This document shows, in pieces, positions 47,330-60,900 of a stretch of DNA of 64,000 nt (positions within the stretch are counted from its first letter, which is position 1; every line of letters starts with the position of its first letter). Made by a program: the position numbers and the translations under genes. Below the pieces are notes generated by a model. It saw nothing but the letters and a program-made list of their open reading frames with translations. It did no database searches and was not told where the DNA came from. The DNA is from Colletotrichum lupini (taxonomy: Eukaryota; Ascomycota; Sordariomycetes; Glomerellales; Glomerellaceae). The stretch is taken from positions 3,658,001-3,722,000 of the forward strand of contig NC_064682.1 in NCBI RefSeq assembly GCF_023278565.1, read 5' to 3'.

Positions 47330-48390
47330 AATTTATAGTTATAATTAAAAAGCTAGCTAAGATCTAAAGATTTAAATACCTAATAGGCCTTAAGTACCTA
47401 GGGATAATACTATATAACTAACTATTAATAAGCTTTATAGCGGTTTTATAAGAGGTTTTTTTACTAATTACGGTACTTAGAGACTAAGCTACCTACTTAA
47501 TAAATAAAAGCACGGCGCGTATTCTTAAATATTCTTTTAAGCCGCTATTTCGCGCTATAATATTAATAAACTCGTTATTCTACTTTAATAAAGTCGATAT
47601 CTTAATAAATCGAAATAGTCTTAAGAAGCTTCTTAACTTCTACTAAGGGCAGTAATAAAATAGCTTTCGAATTAATCTATACTTAGTTTACTATACCCTA
47701 ATTATCGAGCGTTACGAAAAGACCCTTAGTAAGCTAATCGGCGGTTCGTAGAATTCTAAGTAGGGTAGGAATTTCGAGCGTACCTTTACTTAATACCTAC
47801 TTAGGTTAGAAAATAGTACGGCGCATTACTAAGCTCTTCGATACTAACTAAGAGATCTTATATATATTATATAATTTAAAGTAAATATATATTACTAGCG
47901 AAAGGTCGAGGAGGGTAGTACTTTATAATCGCTAGTATGCGTAATAAATCGATTATAGACCGATAATAGCTAAAAAAAAAATGCTTTTACTAGCTAGTAG
48001 CTAATATAATAAGTGCCAATAGCTTAAGCGAATACTATAGAAATTAAGATAGTAGCTAGATATAAGAGTCCGAGGGTATATACATTATAGCTTTAGTTTA
48101 GTAAAACGCCCTAGCTTATCCTTAAATAGTATATAAATAGAACCTTTCAAAAGCTAAGAATTATTAATATAGTAGCTTAATTTGCGGGTTAAGAAGAAAC
48201 GTATTAACTCGAATTTTATAAGTTAACTACGGTTTTAGTATAACTACGCGAGGCCGTTTAAAAAAACGGAGGTAAGTTTTATATTACGATTTATAAAAAA
48301 GCTATAGAGACGTTAAATATTAAAGTATACCCTTTATATATTATAAAAGAGGCTATTCTAGAAAAGTTAAAGGGCGAGCTCTAGAGTTAA
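47330..48390 (+). pseudogene. RIP relic of a fungal non-transposon gene family
   Basis: One plus-strand frame from about 47.57 to 48.39 kb reads as protein with stops only at Gln/Trp-like places. Its blocks are FNKVDILINRNSLKKLLNF, FRINLYLVYYTLIIERYEK, NFERTFT, ENSTAHY-ALRY-LRDL and, at the end, LREAV-KNGGKFYITIYKKA. This matches an ascomycete family whose members are often labelled geranylgeranyl pyrophosphate synthetase although no prenyltransferase motif is visible. It is not a known transposon protein, so its presence here implies a duplicated or captured host gene that RIP then destroyed. The N-terminal part before 47.33 kb is unclear. Confidence 0.6.
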
Positions 48391-51000
48391 TAAAGAGCGG
48401 TTTAAAAAATAGCGGTTTACTTATACCTTTAGGAATTTATAAACTATTTACTTATATTTTAAGAAGTGATATCGAGCCTTACTAGTACTCGCCCAAAGAT
48501 CTACGCTTATATTTTAGCTATTTACGGGAGGGGGCGTTTCGTACTATATAATTATACTAAGTTACTTATACTATAGGGGATAGCAGTATTTATACCTCTT
48601 ACTTAGTATGCTAAGAGTAATTAAACTAAAAGTTAAGTCTTAAGTAACTACCGTACGGAGGTCGGTATACTTAAAGTAGGCTTCTACCTCTATAAAAGGC
48701 TCTATTAAATAAAAGAAAAGCGTCTTAAACTCGTACTAATTAAGCCTTACGAATACGATCGCTTTACCCGTCGTTAATAAACCGTGCTCAAGCAAGCCTT
48801 TAATTATTAATAATAGGTCTATATATAATAGGGCTACGGTAAGCCTCTTTACGTAATACTAAAACCGCGCGTCTAGGTTAATTAATATTTATATTATTTT
48901 TTAGTCTATTACTTCTTCGTATATATTTATTAAGTATAAGTGCTGCGCAGGTATTATATAAGAAGTTAACGTAATAATTTATACTCGGGAATATAGAGTA
49001 TTAAAGAGCTACTTAAGTTATTATTATTTTTAATACGGTAAATATAAATCTAACGGCCCGTAATTATTAAAGATCGATATGTTATTATATATTATAAAGG
49101 GAGGTATTAATAGGATTTGCGTTTAATAACCTCCGCTACTACGTTACTAAGCGCATATAAGTAATTCTTAAAAACAAGTCCGTTAACTAAATTAACCGTA
49201 CTTTAGACTTCTTTTACCTTCTTAAGCTTATTTATAATTATTTTAATAGGGCCCTCGACGGCTTTTTCGTTAGTAGTCTTGCGCTTTGCGATCCTACTTT
49301 CTTAGCTAGATAAGAACGATATACTTCTAAAATAGCGTTAGTTAGTAAGGGAGTATAATAGGGGGTACTAAAAGTAATACTTAATTAGCGCAAAGTCGAA
49401 CTATAAATAGAGATTAATAAGATATAACCTATTCTACAGATTTATAATAAAGCCCTTAGAAATTAGTCTACGGTCTATTTTAATAGTAAATTTAATAAAA
49501 GCTAGGGAATAATAAGTAGGGATATATTTATTAAGTAAAGTAGGCTAAGTTTGTTATTCTATTACCTTAGCGTGTTTTTATTCTTTATTAGCGCGTTCTT
49601 TTATAAAAACTTAGCTAAATCCTCGGTATTTCTTATTCGGCTTATAATATCCTTAATTAATATAGTTAATAAGGTATATATTTAGTTTTTTAAAGGCTAA
49701 AAAGTAATAAGAAAGTATTTAGGCTAGTCTATAGCGCAAAACGGATCTTACTATAATACTAAGCAATCCTTAGCATCCTTATTAATAAGTAAGCCGTCTT
49801 TTTATAAACTAGACTATTTAAAAAGAGGCGTCGTTATATTATAACTTACGTGCGCTCTTTATATATATTACGTGCGCAGAAAAGCCTATTAACGCACGAG
49901 CTATATACCTTACCGGTCCAACGTAACTATATTATAATCGTTTTACTAACTTATATTCGTTAGCGCCTTTTTATTATTAAGTAGAAGTAGAGATTTCTCT
50001 GGGTTAGACTACCTTATACCTAAGGGTTTTAAAATTACTATAGTTATATAGTTTATATAAACTTAGCTAAAAGACTCGGACGGATCGATTACTAATATAT
50101 CTTAGCTAATATATAAGTAAACGGGTCTTAATTTATATCTTCTTATAAACCGCGAAGCGGTATAAAGCTAATAAAAAGTAATAAGTCAATTTAAAGTATA
50201 ATACTATAAGTATCTTACCCACTACCTTTCCCAAGGAGATAGTAAGGATTAGAGGATATAAAAAGAGCGACATACTAAGTATATATACTAATTCGGGCAG
50301 TATAGTAAATATATAAGAAAAATAGATATTAATATAACTACGATCCTCTACTAAATAGCTATATCGTTATATTTAACCACTACCTATACCGGATTAACTT
50401 TTAACGTCGCTCTAAGATCTTCTTTCTACATAGTCTAATAGCAATCTCGTTACTAAAACCGGATAAATCGTTTTTTTCTAAACCTTAGCTTTAAAAGTAG
50501 CCTTAAAGGGCTATAATATAATTAAACTTATTAACTTATTACGAGATTTAGGGAAATTATACTTATTAGAAAACGTGTATTTATGGAACTTACTTTTAAA
50601 GCGGACTTGGACGTATAGATCGGCCCCGTACCGTCGTCTAATTTACTTACAACGCTATATAATATTTTTAATCGCTTTATTATAGTTCTCGTTAGTTCTA
50701 TCCCTTTTCTTTAGCTACTACTAACGAGAAGCTATATTTTTTTTAAGTACGAGCTGCGATAGTACCGTATTATTAACATACTATAAAGTAAATAATAAGT
50801 TTAATTTATTATCTTCTTATCGTTCTACTTTACCTAATACATCCCTTTTTAAGTAAGCATACTATATAAATGCGTTAGGCACTAGGTAATAGTAGAGCCG
50901 CATCTAAGTCTATTTTATAATTACTAGTTTTCTAAACTTTATTATAACTTTTTTATAATAGTAGCTAAAATCGGCTTTTAATACATCTAGGAGCGGGAAG
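48391..51000. other. RIP-mutated DNA, nothing identified
   Basis: AT-rich with very few CpA/TpG and no frame that I can assign on either strand. Confidence 0.4.
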
Positions 51001-51139
51001 AACGTAGAGTCACTACTTATGGATATTAGTACGTACGTTTAGACGCGGGTAGCCCAAATAACGGGATTCAATAGCTATCCGAGAGGTAGAACAGGAAGCC
51101 ATACCCGTTAATTTAGGACCAATTGCATTTGCCAAACAG

Positions 51140-51450
51140 TTATATAATATTAATCATATATTACTTCCTCTTAACAACATACTTCATCTTTTAAAACTTC
51201 TAACTATATACATACAACCACGGTCAGAAGTGCGAGAGTGACTGCTATGAAAGCTAGTTATAGATACTTTAGAGTAGCTCTTAATTACACGCTGCCTCTC
51301 GCACTATCGTATACCATCCCGACCCTACATTTTAGTTTACAAACCAACCGCTATAGCTATTACTAGAGGGTTACGGAGGCCCATTATAGTAACTTTTGGC
51401 TTCTTAAATATTAAGAATGTTTGCGAGAGAGGAAGTGACTTATGATCAAA
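51140..51450 (+). repeat. Left copy of a 300-bp direct repeat, lightly mutated
   Basis: Matches 58985-59330 in the same orientation. Shared anchors are AGTTATAGATACTTT/GATTATAGATACTTT, GCTCTTAATTAC, CGCACTATCGT, CTATAGCTATTACTAGAGG and AAATATTAAGAATGTTT. This copy keeps C and G where the right copy has T and A, so it has escaped most RIP. Its reading frame is broken by an indel relative to the right copy. Confidence 0.65.
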
Positions 51451-51900
51451 ACTATACGCACTTTATTGCTGAACGGACAGAGCGTAAACAAAAGAGTCCA
51501 CTAGAAGCAGCACAAAGATGGGTTTTTCGTCTCTAACCATACGACGCGAGGAAGCTTGCCAACATTTAAAGGCGAGAGGGACTTTAATTGGAGCCGTCAA
51601 CGAAAGCGGAAGAGGCATAACTCGGACTTTTTATCGTCTAATGTGAGTTACACAGATGCTGAAATTGCTAAACAAGCTCATATATCCGCACTCATAGTGT
51701 TTATACCGGCAATTTTAAAAAGGAAGAACTTATCTAAGCAGCATATGTATATGCTGTATTATATAAGTCAAAGATACAATCAAACAATGCATCGTACATA
51801 TATACATACATAGTTTATTACGCTCTAGCTAAGCTATTAGGGCTCAGATGAGCATCGTCTTTCACCGTTGCGAGGGAGGTTGAGGCAGCGAGCGACGAGG
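51450..51900. other. Less-mutated stretch before the LINE
   Basis: CpA/TpG are present here, unlike the neighbouring DNA. An 85-codon open frame at 51556-51813 starts with a basic segment (RQRKRKRHN) but has no recognised relatives; it may be chance. The LINE 5' end probably lies at 51.84-52.08 kb. Confidence 0.35.
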
Positions 51901-54900
51901 ATCTACTATTACGAAGGGTACGAAACCTAACTACTAAAGTCCGACTGAACTAGACTTGCCAAGAGAAAATTAATAATGCGACCGACAGAGCGACCGAGAC
52001 TGCTAATAGTAGCCGGTAGACGGTAACCACGCGAGCCATAACTCTAGCTAAGGAACGTGCGAAACCTATTAAAGATAACGACGAAGGGCTGCTCCTAACG
52101 ATGGGTAAGCAGATTAAAGAGCAATACGTATTAATTAAGATTATGTTCGATATATAAAAGAAGTTAGAAACTTTAAATAAGAACGTTAAGGTAGAGCTTT
52201 GCGTAGTTACTACTAAGCTAAAAGTAGTTAAGAGCGATTAATAGTTTATTAAAAGAGAGCTATAAGTAATAAAAGAACGCGTAGAGGATAAAAGCGCTAA
52301 GACGAACGAAAGCTTTATAATAATCGTAATAATAGCTACGATATAGAATAGCTTAAGTATATTATATATAAACGTCGCGCAAAGCAGCTTAAGTAAGTAA
52401 GGTTATAACTTGCGGGTAACTACGCTAAGTAACGTAACTCTAGCGAGCCGTAGCGACCCTCTATTTTATATAATCGATATATTAAGAGTTAAAAAAGGTA
52501 GTAATAAGCTTAACGTAGGTTGGATCTAGGCTATAGTAGAGAAGGAAATACGCGCTATAAATAAATAGAATAGCTAGCGCTATTAGGCTATTATAATAGA
52601 CCTAAGGAATATAAATAAGATCCGGATTATTTATTATAACGATATTAAATATAAGCTTATTAAGTAGATTATAGAGAAGAGCTTCGGTCCTAGTATACGA
52701 GTTCTATAAAACGAACTCTACTCCGTAAAGATTAATAACGTAAAGAGAACCGAGGTACTAAATAAGAATAATAATATTAGAGCTAAAGCGGTAGAGGTAC
52801 TTAGTTAAGAAAACGAGACTATAGTTACTAAGATATTTTAGCTAAGTAAGAAAGATATACTTAAGGTATATAAGTCTATAGTCGTATTTATAACTAAGGC
52901 TAGTAATACATATAAACTAATCTCTAAGGGCTTTTTTTATATTAAAAAAGAGTCCGGTATAATAATAGCGTTTAAGCGGCGGCTACGTTTTTAGTAATAC
53001 TATAACTACTAGTAAATTATTAAGTATAAGGCGTATTAGTGCGTAAACCCCTAGGTATATAGACGCTGCGCTAAAGTAAGTTACTATTATTTTAAATATT
53101 ATAAGATAATTATAGTATACGTATTTTATAGCGGACTATATAAGTCGTTTAGTAAAAACTATCCGAAGCTATATCCGCGCTCTTATAAGTAGGAAGGTTT
53201 AGATCTTTTAGCTTAATATAAAGAAATAGGCTAAGGTCTACGAGAGTTTAATAAATAACGAGGCGCTGTGCGACTTTATGGCTATAGCGGTATAGGAGCC
53301 GTAGGTATAGAGGATAGAGGGTAAGGCTATTACTATTCTAATAGGATATAATAAGTAGACGAGGATAATACTAACGGAGTAGAGGAACGAAGGAAGATAG
53401 GGAATTAGGAGTTTATTATAGGTAAATAACGAAGTAGAGGCGGAATAGGTATTAATAGCGTCCTCGGATATTACTACGGCCGTTATTCGGCTTTTAGATC
53501 GAAGGCTACTAGTAGCGTCGGTATATATGCTGGTATAGAAACTAAAGATGCTACGGTAGGCATACGACTTACTAAGATAAGCTATTATAAATATTTAAGG
53601 AGGAATAGGTAAAAGGGGGGACGTGGTTTTAGTAGGAGACTTTAACTACTACGACTACTTATAAGGAGGCGACGATATATCGGAGGGCTAGTAGGGCAAG
53701 GCGGACCCGATTATTAAATTAATAAGTAAGTACTCGCTCCGTAGCCTCCTTTTGCGTAGTACGAAGATATAGGAGAAGAACGATATAATAATAATAATTA
53801 ACTTATCCCTCGTATCTAAAGAGCTAGTAAGAACGGTAGTACGATGCGCCCTATACGAGATAGACTATAGGTCGGACTACTGGGCGATCGAGACGACTTT
53901 TAACATTACTATATTTAAAATAGAAAGCTAACTACGGCTCCTCTTTAAGAACGCCTTATAAAAGTAAATTAATAAGAGAGTAGAAGTAGACCTAGGGCGA
54001 ACGCTAACGAGAGGGATAGTATAGTAATAGATAGATTAATTAATATTCATAATATATAAGGTAGTAGAGGTACTAACCCCTAGGGCTAAGCTATTTTTAT
54101 ATATAAAGAGATAGTAGACGGCCGACTTTATATAGCTTTAGTAGATTTATACTTACTAAAGGAACTAGGTAAGGGCAGAGAGAAGGGTAAGTAATACCTA
54201 ACCCGAGCTAGAAAAACGCGCCCCCTCGGCTACTAAGTAATATTACGACGCTATTTAATAATAGAAGAAGAGCTATTAGGAGGACTTTTTAGCTAGCGAT
54301 ATAAATATCTAGAAGGCTGCGAAGTATCTCGACGTTAGTAAAGGGGCTTTTTTAATAAGATCCCCTTTTTAAAAAGAGCCGATAGTTCCTAAACGGAAGA
54401 CGCTATAGACTAGGCCGAAGAGCTATTTTTTATATTCTTCTTTCTTCTTTTTAATATAATTAAAGAGGAGGGGGAGCGGCTATAGAGGTCGCTAGTACCC
54501 TTTTTTAACTTTACGCTAAGAGAAGTAAAGAGATAGCTCTTTATAGTAAAGCTATAAAAAGTACTTAGAGAAGACGGTCTATTAGTAGTAATATAGAAGT
54601 ATATATAGCTAATAGTAAAGGGGAGGGTACTAATACTCTTTTAAACCTTACTAAATAAAGGGACGCTACTTTAGTAATAGCGATACGTAAGGATTATCTT
54701 ACTAAAGAAACTAAATAAGAGCGACTATAGCGTAGTAAAAGCTTAGCGACTAATCTCGCTACTTTTAACGCTTAGAAAAGTGCTAGAGTTAGTCTTAGTA
54801 AAACGTATTTCGCACGCGGTCGAGTCGTTTAGCCTCCTCTTTATAAGCTACTTTAGCGCGCATAAGTAGAGGTTTATAAAGTAAGCGCTAGTACTACTAT

Positions 54901-57050
54901 AGGAGTATATTTATAGAGCGTAGAGAAAGAGAAAGGTAGTTAGTTTAGTTAGCTTTAATATTAAGGGAGCTTATAATAGGGTATATAAGGAGAGACTATT
55001 ATAACGACTTAGGGCGTAGGGTATCCCCGGGAAGCTAGTAAAATAAGTTAATACCTTCTACTCCTATAGAATAGTAAGTATCCTAATTAACGGTTATGAG
55101 TCTAAGGCTTGTTTATTATTATAAGCTAGGCTACCTTAAGGCTCGCTATTTTTACCTATACTCTTCTTTTTTTTTAATACTAACTTCGTATAATACTAAA
55201 TTAATAAGAACGGGGGCGCGCTAGCCTTTATTAATAATTATACGGCGTAAGTTACTGGCCGATTATATAAAGCAAACCGCTAGGGTATTTAAGATATTAT
55301 TAACTAAGTACTTAAGTAGGAATAACGAAGCGGGGCGACCTTTGAGAGGGATAAGACGGCTATTATCTATTTTATGCGTAACTAGAGGCTACTGCTAGAC
55401 TTGACCGGCTTTATTATTAAACGCGATACTATTTAACTAAAGGACTATATTAAAGTACTAGGGGTAACGATAGATACGAAGCTTTGTTTTAAAAAGTATA
55501 TCGTAGACGCGACGACGAAAGGGCTAGAGGTAGTACTAGAGCTTAGGTACCTTAAAGGTCTATTACTAGCGACGGCTAGATAGCTTTTTATTACGGCCGT
55601 AGTACTAACAATGGACTATGCGTTAAACGTTTAGAGATATAAATATTAAGTAGTATAGATAAGAGCGATTAACTAGGTATAGAGGATCGGAGCCTAGGCG
55701 ATTATAGGGACCTTTAACATAGTAGCTACGGCGGTTACTAAGGCGGAGGTAAGTATTTAATTAGCGCGAGAAAGATATAATAAGAGGCTAACGACGTTCT
55801 GGGTACGAATGCGAAGTCTTCTTAAGACTTATTTACTTTAACGTCTACGGCCGGTAATATTTAGACGGTTTCTGTTACCCTTCTAATTAATAGTAGAGGC
55901 ATTCTACGACCTGCTCCTTAATAAGCCAGAGACTATTGAAGTATTTTCGATGGCCCCGTAGAAAGAGAGAATATATATAGTAATTAACGACGACGTAGCC
56001 AAAGCATTAGAAGTAATCTAATCGGGATAGGTAGTTAGGATAGCGACGGGGAGCTCGGTAAGAAACGGGGTTGTGGGCTATAGAACGGCTATAACGCTGC
56101 CTATATTATTTAGAGGGGATAGCGGTGTTATAAAGGCCTCGCGCACGCTCGCTCTAAAAATAAAGTAGAACTCGTATATAATAGAGCTAGTAGTACTAAT
56201 AGAAGCGGTAAGGTCTCTATTAAAGAGGCTTAAATACCGAGCCGTCCATGTGTTTACTTATAATAAGGCAGTAGTTTTAGCGATCTATAACCCGTAGTAG
56301 CAGTTAGGCTAACGAGAGATTTACTAACTATATACTAGCGTACAAGCTCTTTAGAAAAAAAGTAATAGAATAATACTCTTTTGGCTTCTATTAGCGTTAG
56401 AATTAGACCTATCGAAAGCGGCTAAAGTAGTAGTAAAGGAAAGCACGAGACTAAGTAAGACACTATATAAAAAAGCTACTAGAGCTTACTTAACCGCACT
56501 TAGAATTGCTTTATAAACCGTGCTATAGACGTACAGAGCTTTGCCTAATAATATAAGTATATATTTAAAAAAGATCGATATAGCTTTATTAAGAAAGTAT
56601 ACGCGCGAGTTATATGTCGGACTCTCTTAAAAAGAAGCTAATATCCTAGCGTAACTATACACTAATATAGCGAGACTAAATTAGTATTTATATTAGATCG
56701 GTATAGCTGCCTTGGCGCAATGCGCCTGCGGGCAAGCGGTAGAAATAATAGAGCACTTCTTTTTTTACTACATATAGTAGACGGCATAGCGGACTCGGAT
56801 GCTTTAGTAAATAGAATCGTATAGAGGGAACTTATTATACGTTTTTAGAGGAAAGAGCGTATCCGATATTAAGAATTAGATACTATATATCGATGTTATT
56901 AAAGAGACGATTAAGTTTATAATAAGTACGGAGAGGCTAGATATATAGATTAATTAGTAATAGAACTATATAATACTTATATTAATATACTAATTAATAA
57001 TAACCCCCTACGTACCCTCGTACTATTAATAATAGGACTAGCTTCGGCTA
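51900..57050 (+). mobile_element. Tad1-type non-LTR retrotransposon (LINE), RIP relic
   Basis: ORF1 lies at about 52.1-53.3 kb, with a degraded Cys-rich tail near 53030-53170. ORF2 follows. Its endonuclease is seen at 53620-53920 (VLVGDFNYYDYL, GGDDISEG, later DYRSDYWAIETTF). The reverse transcriptase is at 54940-55330 (VSFNIKGAYNRVYKERLL, LP-GS, then F-INNYTA, the altered FADD-like active site FVDDYTAW). An RNase H region lies at 56170-56560. Near 56710-56780 is a C-terminal zinc motif C-x-CG...H-x-F. All frames carry TAA/TAG stops. The order and motifs are those of fungal Tad1-clade LINEs, which copy themselves by target-primed reverse transcription. The 3' end is about 57.05 kb, without a clear poly-A. 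Confidence 0.75.
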
Positions 57051-58984
57051 CTAACGATAGGACGCTAAATACTTTAAGAAATAACTATAAGATGGCCTAT
57101 TATTAATATTATAAGTAACCGTAGTATTAGTATATAAAATAGAAAATGATATATACGGAGGTAAATAAAACTTATATGGGCTTTTAGGAGGTAAGGATAT
57201 AAACGAAAGTAGAGAATATATAAATAATTATACGAGTCCTAAATAGCTTAGCCGGGCCGTAATAAACTATGTATATATATATATAGTACTATATTATTTA
57301 GATGTCTACTATAGATCGTACGGATAAGTTCTAAACCGGTGTATATATAATATATTATAAGCCTAGCGTACTAGACTATAAGCCTTTAAGAAGCTAGATA
57401 GGATTTAACAATAATAAATATCTTCTTTTATTACCTTAGTTATGCGTGAAGTTACTAATATTGGAATTTATATATTAACGAGTCTGCGATCTATACGAGA
57501 AGTTTATATTTTTATATACGGGTCTATAAAATAGCCTTTTACTAACTACTTGCTTTTATTTTACTCTTTATAGCGCGCCTCGATGCGTGTTTATTATAAA
57601 AAGATCTAGTAATATAACTATAGTAATTACGATACCCTTATATAGTTAGTAAGTCTGGCCTTGGGATACCGTATTTAGTAGACCTCGCGTAAGGATTATT
57701 TAAATCTTAGTTAAAAGAATTAGTAATAATCGTACTATTACGGCTAGCTATCCTAAGATAGAGCGAGCGTTCTATAGAGGCTTTCTTATAGACGTATATT
57801 ACTCTATACGAAGATATTACCTTACTATTCTTAATTAGATATCGAGCCGCTATAGGGTAAACGGTATTAATACTAGCCGTGATATTAGGATACGCTATAC
57901 TAGTTAAAAAGCTTATTCCCTAATATAAATCGCCTTATATAAACCCCTTTTCCTTCTTAATACTATCGCTCTCCTCGTCGGAGTTATAAAGGAAGAAGGT
58001 CGATATATATTCTTATAGAAGCTTCTGTTTATAAGGCGTTTTACTTAATAAGGCAATTCTTAAAGGTAAGAATACTAAATAAAGCTTTAAACCTATAATA
58101 CGTATAGACGGACCCTTTATAATAAATATTAACTACGGTATGTTTAAGACCTATATATTATAAGTGTATATATACTACTTTTTACTTACCATAAGCGATA
58201 GGCAAATAAACGTGCTATAGGAGCTATATCTTATTACTTAAAAAAAAGGAAAAACCCCTATCGAGCGTATTAGATAAGCATTATGTTTTAACTTAAATAA
58301 TAAAGAGGTCTTAGTTGCGTTTCTAGGCAGACTAGCTACAAAGGGTCTCCTAGTAATACCTAATAATTCGTATAAATAGGGTGTATATATATAAAGAAGC
58401 CCTGTTCGGATTACGAAAGGCTAGATCTAAATCTTATAGAGAGGATATTAAAGAAGCAGGATCCTCGTCGTATAGCTAAGGATAACGCCAGTTCTAATAT
58501 AAGATACGGCACATATTTTGAGTTATAAGTAACTTAGAATACGGGGTATTTAGTAATATTAACGGTATATAGCTAGGGAGTATAGCTAGAACCGACGTTT
58601 AGTAAGAGCTAAAATCGGATACTATAAATGGGCTAGTTAGTAAGCGAGATCCTTATTTTAACGCTAAAAACGACTTATAATAAGAAAGTAATAGTACCTT
58701 TCTAGCTTAATTCCTAGATCTCGACCTCTAGGTATATAGGTAGGAGTTAGAAACTAAATGCATAAGAGGAAGGCCTCTCGGTATATACAAAGGCCCTTAA
58801 TTACGTTTCTAAGAATATATAATTCCGGCTTACAGGCGTCGATACGGGTTATTAAAAAGAGCCCGGTATAAACTCCGTAAAAACGATATAATAGTGCGTA
58901 TAAGCGTACTATTACTTACTAGAGGTTCCTATAATAAAAAGTTAGGCATGTCCCTAAAAAACAATTTCCGGACACTAAATAATT
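57051..58984. other. RIP-mutated DNA, nothing identified
   Basis: AT-rich, with CpA/TpG loss. No frame could be assigned. It may be part of the unit bounded by the 300-bp direct repeats. Confidence 0.4.
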
Positions 58985-59330
58985 ATAGCGTTAATTATAT
59001 ATATACTATATTATTTCCTCTTTATAACACATTTTATTTATCTAGACTTAACCTACATAGTCTGGGCTTAATATCTTTCTTATTTATAAACTATTATAAT
59101 TTATATTAGGAGAATATGGCTACTATAGAAGCCGATTATAGATACTTTCGAGGAGCTCTTAATTACGCGCTACTATTCGCACTATCGTTTACTATCCTAA
59201 CCTATATTTTTATTTATAAACTAGTTACTATAGCTATTACTAGAGGTCTACGGAGGCCTATTATACTAGTTTTCGGCTTTATAAATATTAAGAATGTTTA
59301 TAAGAGACGGAGTAATATATATATAATACT
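58985..59330 (+). repeat. Right copy of the 300-bp direct repeat, heavily mutated
   Basis: Counterpart of 51140-51450. It contains an 86-codon open frame (59116-59376) with two hydrophobic runs (LLFALSFTILTYIFIYKL and RRPIILVFGFINI). The frame may be part of an old element protein or a by-product of AT enrichment. Differences from the left copy are mostly C-to-T and G-to-A in this copy. Confidence 0.65.
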
Positions 59331-59699
59331 ATATAATAAAGGCCCATTTGGGTTCTATTGGTCTTACGAGGGCTAGGCGTCTAAAGCCGACGTAAACACT
59401 ATTTATACGTTTAGTATTATCGTCTACCCAAACCAGAGCCATAAGCTCTTTTTAGATCGCCCGATATCCTAAGCCTATTTTTAACTTATGTCTAGAAAAG
59501 CCAGAGACCACTCGCAAAAAACGGTACTATCTATATAGAGGATAAACGAGATACCTTTTTTATAACTAAAAGAAGTACCGTAGCGCTTAAATAATAGAAC
59601 TTAAGACCTTTTTTAAACGAGATAGTTAACTCTAGATCTATAATATATATATAAGATACTTTTAGTATAAAGCGCCGTCCTATATAACGAAGTCTAAAT

Positions 59700-60700
59700 T
59701 CTTATATTAAATATAAAGTCGGTAAGCTTATAGTAATAGCGTAACTACCTTATATTCTTATTATACCGTACTTTTATTATAAATTATATCGTATCGCTTA
59801 GTATAATAAACGCTACTTATTATAAAATCTATTTATATAGAGTCGATATCCCTAAACGTAGCGTAGTACGTTTTTAATTATAATAAGCTCTATAACTAGT
59901 CCGTATTTATATAATACTCGCGCACTTAGTATTCGTTCTTTAACCCTAAACTTTATAAAAACGATATAAAAACGGGAAAATACTTTGCCGTTTTTAATAT
60001 TATTATTAATTATAAAGATATATAAGTAGCTCTCGCTACGCTCTAATATACTTTTTAAGCCGGTATTTATTATAATAGACTGGCTATTATATATATAACT
60101 AAGAGCTATTAATATAGCCCTTTTTTCGTTACGGCCCTATATTTAGCTATTTTTAAAAGCTATGCTAATATTATATCGTTTTTTCTTAACTACGGTATTA
60201 ATATTAATAGGGCTCCGGACTATTAGTTACGTACTCCTATTTTCCTATCTCTTTTTAATAGAGACGTTAGGACGTTTATAGTTCTTTTTTAGCGCGGCGC
60301 ATAGCTTAAGTTTTTTAAGTTTAGTATTAACGCTCTTTATTAAGCTACCGCCGCTAGGCTTATTAAAATAATTATATACCTTATTAATAAAAAAGGGATA
60401 AAAGTAAACGAGGCTAATAATAACGAGAATACGCTACTAATTTACTTTTTATTATTTTTATTATTAAAAACGGTTATAAGCTAGTTAGTGCAGTTTAGTA
60501 TTAATATAAATTAGCTTATAATAATTAATATATAGCGCATAATAGCCCTTAATATAGCGTATAAGGACGGTATATTCTCTACTATTTTAGTATTATTAAA
60601 GGCTAGAGCGGACGCTATGGGCGAACTAAATAAATTAATCGAGGGGGCCGATTTAGTACTCTATATATTTAATTAAAAGCCGCTCGAGCTCGCGCTCTTA
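59700..60700 (+). pseudogene. Ankyrin-repeat protein, RIP relic
   Basis: A plus-strand frame, clearest from 60185 to 60680, runs with stops only as TAA/TAG. It shows the 33-residue rhythm of ankyrin repeats: LNYGININ, then TPIFLSLFNRDV-TFIVLF-RGA, INALY-ATAARLIKIIIYL, GIKVNEANNNENTLLIYFL and IIALNIAYKDG with ILVLLKARADA. Ankyrin proteins bind other proteins and are large, expanded families in fungi. The start and end are not defined; the interval given is approximate. Confidence 0.6.
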
Positions 60701-60900
60701 GCCTAGGTAAAAGAAACGGATAGTAGGACAGTATTAATAAAATAACGGCTTATTAAAACCCTCTTTAAATTAAGTACTAACCTAAATAAGGGGGTTTATA
60801 TATTAGTACGCTATAACTAAATAGGACCTCTATTACTAAAACTATTTTAAAAGAGGCGCTACTAAGAAGCCGAGATATTACTTTCTTTAGGCTTTATAAA

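Noticed and set aside
51556..51813. 85-codon open frame with a basic segment
   Set aside because: No relatives recognised and it lies between repeats; kept only as a note.
58894..59109. 71-codon open frame in the AT-rich block
   Set aside because: Ile/Leu/Tyr-rich translation is what RIP-altered AT-rich DNA gives by chance; no independent support.
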